From positions 1 through 5,270 of the forward strand of contig RFUP01000183.1 in the NCBI GenBank assembly GCA_009922885.1: DNA of 5,270 nt, in the 5' to 3' direction. Of this stretch, positions 1 through 5,270 are shown piece after piece. The position numbers were made by a program, and so were the translations under genes. Position 1 is the stretch's first letter, and the number at the start of each line of letters is the position of its first letter. Origin of the DNA: Paracoccaceae bacterium (GTDB lineage: Bacteria; Pseudomonadota; Alphaproteobacteria; Rhodobacterales; Rhodobacteraceae). The notes under the pieces are model-generated. The model had not been told where the DNA came from. It saw only the letters and a program-made list of their open reading frames with translations, and searched no databases.

Positions 1-153
1 GACGACACCGACGTGACCCTGACCGCCTCGGCAGACACGTTCGAATCCATCCTCTCCGGCGATCTGAACCCGACCGCCGCCTTCATGTCCGGCAAACTCG
101 CTGTCGATGGCGATATCGGTATGGCCATGAAGCTTGGTGCAGTCCTCTCGTGA
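1..153 (+). CDS. SCP2 sterol-binding domain protein, C-terminal end (5' part outside window)
   Basis: The frame is open from the first base and ends at TGA 151-153, leaving 50 codons of the C-terminus. The visible protein shows the typical end of an SCP2 (sterol carrier protein 2-like) domain: a short stretch on the pattern VTLTASADTFESILSGDLN, then AAFMSGKLAVDGDIGMAMKL, which is the family's 'F..GKL...GD...A.KL' signature, and a short tail. Bacterial stand-alone SCP2 proteins are small (around 95-130 residues) soluble proteins thought to bind lipids or acyl chains in a hydrophobic pocket; the natural ligand is usually unknown. The stop codon overlaps the start of the downstream lysophospholipase-like gene, so the two are probably co-translated, and a joint role in lipid handling is a reasonable inference. 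The N-terminal half and any promoter lie outside the window. Confidence 0.85.
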   Translation, partial: DDTDVTLTASADTFESILSGDLNPTAAFMSGKLAVDGDIGMAMKLGAVLS

Positions 154-1106
154 TGCGAAGCGCGGCCCCGGCCTTCACAGGGATTGCCCCTGCCCCCTTC
201 CACACCGAGCTATCCTTCGGCCCGGCCGATGGCCGCGCCGTGTGGATGTACGCCCGTGATGGCGTGCGGGTCAGGGCCGCTCTCTGGTTGGGGCCCACGC
301 GCGGCACTGTGCTGATTTTCCCGGGCCGTACGGAATATGTCGAGAAATACGGGCCTCTCGCCAAGGATTTGGCCGAACTGGGCTTCTCTTCGCTCGCCAT
401 TGATTGGCGCGGGCAAGGCATGGCGGATCGCCTCTTGCCCGACGAGCGTGTCGGCCATGTCGAGGCCTTCACAGATTACCAAATGGATGTGGAAGCCCTC
501 TTCAATCTCGCCCGCGAGGAAGGGGCGCCGGAGCCGTATTATTTGATCGGCCACTCGATGGGCGGCGGGATCGGTCTTCGGACCGCTCTGGAACGCCACG
601 AAATCCGCGCCTGCGCCTTCACTGGCCCGATGTGGGGCATCCGCATCAATCCGTTGGTGCGCCCCTTCGCCATGGCCTTTGCCAACGTGATGACCGCAAT
701 CGGCCTCGACCAATCCTTCGCGCCGAGCACCAAACCTGAAAATTACCTCATGGCGAATCCTTTCGCAGACAACACGCTCACCTCGGATCGCCCGATGTGG
801 GATTTCATGCTGAAGCAGGTTCAAGTCATTCCCGGCGCTGCCCTTGGCGGCCCCTCGACGCATTGGGTGCATGAGGCCCTGACCGAGTGCAACTATCTCT
901 ACGGCCAGGCCTCCCCCGCGATGCGCTGCCTCACGGTTGTCGGCAGCAACGAACGCATCGTCGATGTGCAACGCATCACCGAGCGCATGGAGCGTTGGCC
1001 GCAAGGCCGCCTCATGGTGATCGAAGGCGGCGAACACGAAGTGCTTTTTGAGCGCCCCGAAAGCCGCGCCCGCATCCTTGCAGGCCTCGACGCGACCTTC
1101 ACCTAA
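153..1106 (+). CDS. Alpha/beta-hydrolase, lysophospholipase / monoacylglycerol lipase-like
   Basis: This 317-residue serine hydrolase belongs to the PldB/monoacylglycerol-lipase branch of the alpha/beta-hydrolases, which cleave an acyl ester from lysophospholipids or monoglycerides; the exact substrate cannot be read from sequence. Visible marks, numbered from ATG 153: PGRTE at 57-61 in the place of the oxyanion-hole HG loop, DWRGQG at 84-89 (typical of this branch), and the nucleophile elbow GHSMGG with Ser135. The catalytic His is His295 in GGEHEVLF. The acid is in GSNERIVD, where the usual Asp position is Glu267 and Asp271 lies four residues on. Residues around 165-225 form the variable cap. 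No signal peptide or membrane segment is seen, so it is probably cytoplasmic. ATG 153 shares its A with the upstream TGA; GTG 150, one codon earlier, is the alternative start. No clear Shine-Dalgarno sequence precedes it, which fits coupled translation from the SCP2 gene. Confidence 0.9.
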   Translation: MRSAAPAFTGIAPAPFHTELSFGPADGRAVWMYARDGVRVRAALWLGPTRGTVLIFPGRTEYVEKYGPLAKDLAELGFSSLAIDWRGQGMADRLLPDERVGHVEAFTDYQMDVEALFNLAREEGAPEPYYLIGHSMGGGIGLRTALERHEIRACAFTGPMWGIRINPLVRPFAMAFANVMTAIGLDQSFAPSTKPENYLMANPFADNTLTSDRPMWDFMLKQVQVIPGAALGGPSTHWVHEALTECNYLYGQASPAMRCLTVVGSNERIVDVQRITERMERWPQGRLMVIEGGEHEVLFERPESRARILAGLDATFT

Positions 1107-1145
1107 ACGCTGGCCGCTGAACGGAAACGCGCTACTCTGTCGCGC
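1107..1145 (+). other. Short gap between hydrolase and exonuclease; possible -10 element
   Basis: This 39-base gap holds no hairpin with a T-run and no Shine-Dalgarno sequence at a working distance from ATG 1146 (GGAAA at 1123-1127 is 18 bases away). TACTCT at 1133-1138 could act as a -10 box, which would place initiation at or next to the ATG and produce a leaderless message. No good -35 hexamer is found 16-18 bases upstream, where the best is CTGGCC. The gap is therefore either read through from the hydrolase operon or holds a weak promoter. Confidence 0.2.
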
Positions 1146-2165
1146 ATGACGCCCGTTCTCACCTTCACCGACAAAGGCATCTACTGCCCCGCTGGCGACT
1201 TCTTCATCGACCCGTGGAAGCGGGTGGATCGGGCGCTCATCACCCATGGCCACGCCGACCACGCCCGCCCCGGCATGGGCCGATACCTCGCGACAGAAGC
1301 CGCACTTCCAGTGATGAGTATGCGCTTGGGCACCATTCAAGCGGAAGGCATCCGCTATGGCGAGCGCCGCCGGATCGGCGACGCCACCGTCAGTTTCCAC
1401 CCTGCTGGCCATGTGCCCGGATCAGCGCAAATCCGCGTGGAGGTGGGCGGTGAAATCTGGGTCGTGTCCGGCGATTACAAGATTGAGAATGACGGTTTTT
1501 CCGAGCCTTTTGAACCTGTTACATGCCATAGTTTCATCACTGAAAGCACATTCGGCCTGCCCGTTTTCCGCTGGGAACCGCAGGCGCACATTGCGGCTCA
1601 GCTTTCCCGCTGGTGGGCCACAAACGCCGCAGAGGTCCGTGTGTCCTTCTTGGGTGCCTACAGCCTCGGGAAGGCACAGCGCCTCCTGTCCATGCTCGAC
1701 CCCGCGCAAGGCCCGATCCTGACCCACAGCGCTATCGAGGCCACGAACGATGTGCTCCGCGCACAAGGCTATGCCTTGCCTCCCACCCAGCGCATTACCC
1801 CCGAAACGGATCGTAAGGCTCAATCCGGCGCTATCATCCTCTGCCCGCCCTCCGCGCTCGGCAGCGCTTGGGCCAAACGCTTCGGGCCGTCTTCGGAGGC
1901 TATGGCATCGGGATGGATGCGCCTTCGGGGCATTCGCAGGCGGCGCGGCGCTGATACGGGTTTCGTTATTTCAGATCATGCCGATTGGCCGGGGCTACTC
2001 TCCGCCATCAAGGACACTAGCGCTGAAAATATATATGTTACACATGGTTACACGGACATCTTCGCGCGCCACCTCACCGAACTGGGCCTCAATGCGGCTG
2101 TCGTTCCCACCGAGTTCGGCGGCGAAACCGGCGCGGATGCTCCGGAGCTGGAGGGCGAGGCATGA
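1146..2165 (+). CDS. Ligase-associated DNA damage response exonuclease (metallo-beta-lactamase fold)
   Basis: This 339-residue protein resembles the CPSF73/SNM1-like metallo-beta-lactamase nucleases, in the group annotated as DNA ligase-associated exonuclease (older name: mRNA 3'-end processing factor-like). The metal site is complete: Asp22 in IDPW (plausible motif 1), HGHADH at 34-39, His89 in HPAGHVPGSAQ, and Asp110 in SGDYK. The CPSF-type motifs A, B and C also appear: Glu133 in TESTFG, His278 in SDHADW and His300 in THGYT. AYSLGKAQ at 171-178 is a further family hallmark. The expected role is trimming DNA ends before sealing by the ligase encoded next door; polarity and substrate are inferred, not visible. 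ATG 1146 is the first start codon after an in-frame TAA at 1104-1106, so the N-terminus is well fixed, but no Shine-Dalgarno sequence lies nearby. The stop overlaps the ligase start. Length and motifs indicate an intact gene. Confidence 0.94.
   Translation: MTPVLTFTDKGIYCPAGDFFIDPWKRVDRALITHGHADHARPGMGRYLATEAALPVMSMRLGTIQAEGIRYGERRRIGDATVSFHPAGHVPGSAQIRVEVGGEIWVVSGDYKIENDGFSEPFEPVTCHSFITESTFGLPVFRWEPQAHIAAQLSRWWATNAAEVRVSFLGAYSLGKAQRLLSMLDPAQGPILTHSAIEATNDVLRAQGYALPPTQRITPETDRKAQSGAIILCPPSALGSAWAKRFGPSSEAMASGWMRLRGIRRRRGADTGFVISDHADWPGLLSAIKDTSAENIYVTHGYTDIFARHLTELGLNAAVVPTEFGGETGADAPELEGEA
2150..2155 (+). promoter_or_regulatory. Ribosome binding site of the DNA ligase gene
   Basis: GGAGGG lies six bases upstream of ATG 2162, inside the last codons of the exonuclease gene. 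It is the clearest Shine-Dalgarno match at any start in the window. It supports ATG 2162 and independent as well as coupled loading of ribosomes on the ligase cistron. Confidence 0.75.
2162..2165 (+). other. ATGA stop/start overlap between exonuclease and ligase
   Basis: The ligase ATG (2162-2164) and the exonuclease TGA (2163-2165) share bases. This four-base overlap is a standard sign of translational coupling and implies one transcript for both repair genes. Confidence 0.85.
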
Positions 2166-3748
2166 AATCCTTCTCCGCCCTCTTTTCCGCGATCGACGCC
2201 ACAACCTCCACCACGGCCAAAATTGCGCATCTCGCCGCCTATTTCCAATCCGCCCCCGAACCGGACCGCGTCTGGTGCATTGCGCTCTTTTCTGGCCGCC
2301 GCCCTAAACGCGCTGTCACCACAACCAAACTCACGGAATGGGCCACCGAAGCCGCAGGCATCGCGCCATGGCTTTTCGAGGAAAGCTACGCCGTCACGGG
2401 CGATCTCGCCGAAACCATTGCCCTCCTCCTCCCGCCTCCAGAGGGCACCATTCACCTCACTCTTACGGAAGCCATAAAAGAGGTCCAAAGCCTCCACGCC
2501 GAGGAGGACGCCCAGCGCAAAGCTCGCGTTCTGGCGCTTTGGGCCACCCTCCCCGAAGATCAACGCCTCGTCTTTAACAAGCTCCTCACGGGCGGGTTCC
2601 GCTTGGGGGTCAGCCGCAAACTGATGACCCGCGCCTTGGCGCAAGCCACGGGCCTTGACGAGGCCACTCTCGCGCATCGCCTGATGGGAGCGTGGGAGCC
2701 TGCTTCAACGCCGTGGGATGCCTTCACGGAAGAGGCGTCTGAGGATGTCTCGCGCCCCTATCCCTTCGCTTTGGCGCATGGGCTGGAAGGCGCGCCCGAA
2801 AGCCTTGGTGCGCCGGAGGAATGGCAAGCCGAATGGAAATGGGATGGCATCCGCGGCCAGATCATTGTCCGCAACGGTGCACTCCATATCTGGTCACGCG
2901 GCGAAGAGTTGATGACCGACCGTTTCCCCGAATTCGCCCCCCTGCCGGATTTCCTTCCGAACGGCACCGTGCTCGATGGCGAGATCGTCGCTTGGGACGG
3001 CAGCAAACCGCTTCCCTTCGCCGCCCTGCAAACCCGCATCGGCCGCAAGAGCGTCACCAAGAAAGCGCTCTCCGAGGCTCCTGCACATTTTCTGGCCTAT
3101 GACCTCCTCGAAACAGGCGGCACAGACCTCCGCAGCGCCCCCCTCTCCCGGCGCCGCGCCAAACTAGACCGCCTTCTCGCCACACTCCCCTCGACACTCC
3201 CGATCAGCCCCTCGCCGCTCGTCCCCTTCACGTCATGGGAAAGCCTTGCGGAGGCACGCGCGAAAGCCCGCGAGGCCCAAGCCGAGGGCCTCATGCTGAA
3301 GCGCCGCGAAAGCCCCTATTTCATCGGCCGCAAGAAGGGCGACTGGTGGAAATGGAAGCTCGATCCCCTCACCATCGACGCGGTGATGATCTACGCCCAA
3401 GCTGGCCACGGGCGGCGCGCCAATCTTTTCACCGATTTCACCTTCGCCGTCCGTGACGGCAATTCCCTCGTGCCCTTCACCAAGGCCTATTCCGGCCTCA
3501 CTGACGCCGAGTTCCGCGAGATCACCCAATGGGTCCGCAAAAACACGCTCGAACGCTTCGGCCCCGTCCGCTCGGTGCCCGCGCACCATGTGTTCGAAAT
3601 CGCCTTCGAAGGCATTCAGCGCTCAACCCGCCACAAATCCGGCGTCGCCCTCCGGTTCCCCCGAATGCTGCGCTGGCGGCACGACAAAACCCCCGATCAA
3701 GCCGATACACTCGCACATTTGCACGAACTTCTCGCGCAATACGGTTGA
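2162..3748 (+). CDS. Cisplatin damage response ATP-dependent DNA ligase (PP_1105-like family)
   Basis: This 528-residue ATP-dependent DNA ligase seals nicks through an enzyme-AMP intermediate. Motif I is EWKWDGIRG with Lys226 as the adenylated lysine. Motif III is LDGEIVAW with Glu274, IIIa is FLAYDLL, motif IV is GLMLKRRES with Lys380, and motif V is WWKWKLDP with Lys397 and Lys399. The C-terminal OB-fold region ends in a motif-VI-like RHKSGVALRFPR (490-501). Residues 1 to about 200 form the alpha-helical N-terminal DNA-binding domain found in larger ATP ligases, so this is not the short LigC type, and no polymerase or nuclease domain of the LigD type is attached. Length fits the family. The family name comes from a reported link to cisplatin tolerance; it works beside the NAD-dependent LigA rather than replacing it. 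The ATGA overlap and strong ribosome binding site mark it as the second gene of a pair with the exonuclease. Confidence 0.95.
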   Translation: MKSFSALFSAIDATTSTTAKIAHLAAYFQSAPEPDRVWCIALFSGRRPKRAVTTTKLTEWATEAAGIAPWLFEESYAVTGDLAETIALLLPPPEGTIHLTLTEAIKEVQSLHAEEDAQRKARVLALWATLPEDQRLVFNKLLTGGFRLGVSRKLMTRALAQATGLDEATLAHRLMGAWEPASTPWDAFTEEASEDVSRPYPFALAHGLEGAPESLGAPEEWQAEWKWDGIRGQIIVRNGALHIWSRGEELMTDRFPEFAPLPDFLPNGTVLDGEIVAWDGSKPLPFAALQTRIGRKSVTKKALSEAPAHFLAYDLLETGGTDLRSAPLSRRRAKLDRLLATLPSTLPISPSPLVPFTSWESLAEARAKAREAQAEGLMLKRRESPYFIGRKKGDWWKWKLDPLTIDAVMIYAQAGHGRRANLFTDFTFAVRDGNSLVPFTKAYSGLTDAEFREITQWVRKNTLERFGPVRSVPAHHVFEIAFEGIQRSTRHKSGVALRFPRMLRWRHDKTPDQADTLAHLHELLAQYG

Positions 3749-3773
3749 GCCTGCGCCGCGCCCCCCCTATGTC
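3745..3773 (+). promoter_or_regulatory. Weak putative sigma-70-type promoter for the M3 peptidase gene
   Basis: TTGAGC (3745-3750, overlapping the ligase stop) is followed after exactly 17 bases by TATGTC (3768-3773). These match the TTGACA and TATAAT consensus at four and three of six positions. Initiation about seven bases downstream would give a leader of roughly 20 bases that just includes the peptidase ribosome binding site. The spacing is right but the matches are weak, and the spacer contains a run of seven C, so this is tentative. It is the only candidate in the 52-base gap after the ligase. Confidence 0.3.
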
Positions 3774-3787
3774 TTTCGCAATCAATC

Positions 3788-3793
3788 GAAAGG
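3788..3793 (+). promoter_or_regulatory. Ribosome binding site of the M3 oligoendopeptidase gene
   Basis: GAAAGG sits seven bases upstream of ATG 3801. It favours 3801 over the out-of-frame ATG at 3769, and no other in-frame ATG, GTG or TTG lies between the ligase stop and 3801. Confidence 0.55.
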
Positions 3794-3800
3794 CCTTCCG

Positions 3801-5270
3801 ATGCTGCGCTTCCCTGCACCCCTTTTTGATGCCAATGCCTCCCATGGCGGCAAAGACCTCGGCCCCCTCCCCGAATGGGATCTCTCCGATCTCTACGCCT
3901 CCCCCGAGGCACCGGAACTGAAAGCCGATCTCGACTGGCTCGATCAGGAATGCGCGGCCTTCGCTGCCGATTACGAAGGCAAGCTCCACATGTTGGATGC
4001 GGCAGGCTTCCTCACTTGCGTCCAGCGCAACGAGAAGATCAGCAGCAAAGCCGGGCGCGTCATGTCCTTCGCGGGGCTGCGCTATTACCAACTCACCATC
4101 GACGGCGCTCGCGCCAAGTTCATGTCCGATTGCCAAGAGCGCATCACCAATGCCACCACGCCTCTGGTGTTCTTCACCCTCGAACTGAACCGCCTTGAGG
4201 ACGCCATTCTTGAGGGCCATTTCGCCGCCAATGCCGAGCTGGCCCGCTACAAGCCCGTGTTCGACCGTATCCGCGCGATGAAGCCCTACCAGCTTTCCGA
4301 CGAGATGGAGAAGTTCCTGCACGATATGGGCGTCGTCGGCGATGCGTGGGAAAAACTTTTCGATGAAACCATCGCGGGCCTCGGCTTCGAAGTGAACGGC
4401 GAGCCGCTGACGATCGAAGGCACGCTGAACCTCCTCACCGACCCCGACCGCCGCAATCGCGAAGCCGCCGCGCATGAACTTGCGAACGTCTTCCAAGCCA
4501 ATATCAAAACCTTCGCCCGCGTGCACAACACGCAAGCCAAGGAAAAAGAGGTGATGGACCGCTGGCGCAAGATGCCTTCTGCCCAAACCTCGCGCCACCT
4601 CTCCAACGATGTGGAACCCGAAGTGGTGGAAGCGCTCCGCAATGCCGTTGTGGCCGCCTACCCGCGCCTCTCGCACCGCTATTACGAGTTGAAGCGCAAA
4701 TGGCTGGGCCTTGAGCGCATGCAGGTCTGGGACCGCAACGCGCCGCTGCCCATCGAACCCGCGCGCACCGTCGAATGGCCCGCCGCCCAAGCGCTCGTGC
4801 TTGATGCCTACGGCGCTTTTGATCCTCGGATGGCAGATCTCGCCAAACCCTTCTTCGAAAAGGGCTGGATCGATGCGGGCGTCAAACCCGGCAAGGCACC
4901 CGGCGCCTTCGCCCACCCCACTGTCACCGATGTGCACCCCTATGTGATGCTGAACTACTTGGGCAAACCGCGCGACGTGATGACCCTCGCGCATGAGCTA
5001 GGCCACGGCGTCCATCAGGTGCTCGCGGCAGGTCAGGGCGAGATGCTCTCCTCCACCCCGCTCACCCTCGCGGAAACCGCGTCTGTGTTCGGCGAGATGC
5101 TCACCTTCCGTACGCTGCTGGATCGGGCCAAAACCAAGGGCGAGCGCAAAACGCTCCTGGCGGGCAAAGTCGAAGACATGATCAACACGGTCGTCCGCCA
5201 GATCGCCTTCTACGACTTCGAATGCAAACTCCACGCCGCCCGCCGCCAAGGCGAGTTGACGCCCGAAGAC
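3801..5270 (+). CDS. M3 family oligoendopeptidase (PepF-like), 3' end outside window
   Basis: The frame from ATG 3801 stays open to the window edge, giving 490 codons without a stop; relatives have about 600 residues, so roughly the last 110 are missing. It is a zinc metallopeptidase of family M3, cutting short peptides in the cytoplasm; no signal peptide is visible. The catalytic motif is HELGHGVHQ with His398, Glu399 and His402, and the third zinc ligand is very probably Glu425 in TLAETASVFGE, 27 residues after the first His, close to the PepF spacing. Upstream, PEWDLSDLY (about 24-32) is the characteristic N-terminal start of the PepF/M3 group, residues 115-190 cover the OligoF-type N-terminal domain (AELARYKPVFDRIRAMKPYQL), and PGAFAHPTVTDVHPYVMLNY precedes the active site. 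The C-terminal Tyr/His substrate-binding residues would lie beyond the edge. It has its own ribosome binding site and a 52-base gap, so it may not belong to the repair operon. Confidence 0.93.
   Translation, partial: MLRFPAPLFDANASHGGKDLGPLPEWDLSDLYASPEAPELKADLDWLDQECAAFAADYEGKLHMLDAAGFLTCVQRNEKISSKAGRVMSFAGLRYYQLTIDGARAKFMSDCQERITNATTPLVFFTLELNRLEDAILEGHFAANAELARYKPVFDRIRAMKPYQLSDEMEKFLHDMGVVGDAWEKLFDETIAGLGFEVNGEPLTIEGTLNLLTDPDRRNREAAAHELANVFQANIKTFARVHNTQAKEKEVMDRWRKMPSAQTSRHLSNDVEPEVVEALRNAVVAAYPRLSHRYYELKRKWLGLERMQVWDRNAPLPIEPARTVEWPAAQALVLDAYGAFDPRMADLAKPFFEKGWIDAGVKPGKAPGAFAHPTVTDVHPYVMLNYLGKPRDVMTLAHELGHGVHQVLAAGQGEMLSSTPLTLAETASVFGEMLTFRTLLDRAKTKGERKTLLAGKVEDMINTVVRQIAFYDFECKLHAARRQGELTPED

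Noticed and set aside
1107..1145. Rho-independent terminator after the hydrolase
   Set aside because: No stable inverted repeat followed by a T-run is present. The same holds for the gap at 3749-3800.
210..1412. 400-codon open frame on the minus strand across the hydrolase and exonuclease genes
   Set aside because: It is codon-aligned with both genes, which happen to share a frame. An antisense stop then needs a TTA, CTA or TCA codon in the sense gene, and these are rare in GC-rich genomes. The translation shows no recognisable domain, while the sense frames have full catalytic motifs.
3761..3767. Run of seven C as a possible phase-variable tract
   Set aside because: It lies in the promoter spacer outside any reading frame and is short for a GC-rich genome. 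Nothing else points to phase variation.
3769..3921. Start codon ATG at 3769 as the beginning of the last gene
   Set aside because: It is out of frame with the peptidase by one base. Its product shows no recognisable domain, while the frame from 3801 gives a clean M3 peptidase.
3522..4994. 490-codon open frame on the minus strand opposite the M3 peptidase
   Set aside because: It is again in register with the peptidase codons; its would-be ATG is the complement of the CAT codon for zinc ligand His398. It also runs through the intergenic gap and the ligase end. No ribosome binding site or domain was seen, so it is a composition artefact.

Overview
This is a densely coding window (about 62% G+C by eye) with every gene on the + strand. 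It suggests an alphaproteobacterium, most likely of the Rhodobacterales/Roseobacter group. That placement rests on base composition, codon choice (C/G third positions; TTA, CTA, TCA and ATA rare) and the gene families. No rRNA or other marker gene is present, so it is inference.

Layout: (1) Bases 1-153 hold the C-terminal end of an SCP2-type sterol/lipid-carrier protein. (2) Its stop overlaps the start of an alpha/beta-hydrolase of the lysophospholipase (PldB/monoacylglycerol lipase-like) family, 153-1106. (3) After 39 bases comes a metallo-beta-lactamase-fold DNA exonuclease of the 'ligase-associated' family, 1146-2165. (4) An ATP-dependent DNA ligase of the 'cisplatin damage response' (PP_1105-like) family follows, 2162-3748. 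Its start overlaps the exonuclease stop in an ATGA and has a good ribosome binding site inside the exonuclease gene. (5) After a 52-base gap with a weak promoter-like sequence, an M3-family oligoendopeptidase (PepF-like) starts at 3801 and runs off the right edge with 490 codons visible.

The genes form two likely translationally coupled pairs (SCP2 protein + lysophospholipase; exonuclease + ligase) and one separate peptidase. The exonuclease-ligase pair is half of a known four-part DNA repair module. The usual partners, a large Lhr-type DEXH helicase and the metallophosphoesterase PdeM, are not in this window. I see no mobile element, CRISPR array, RNA gene, convincing intrinsic terminator or unexplained gap over 300 bases. 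I found no undescribed system. The points worth a second look are the partial repair module, a Glu at the usual Asp position of the lipase triad, a possibly leaderless exonuclease start, and an AT-rich rare-codon patch in the exonuclease gene.
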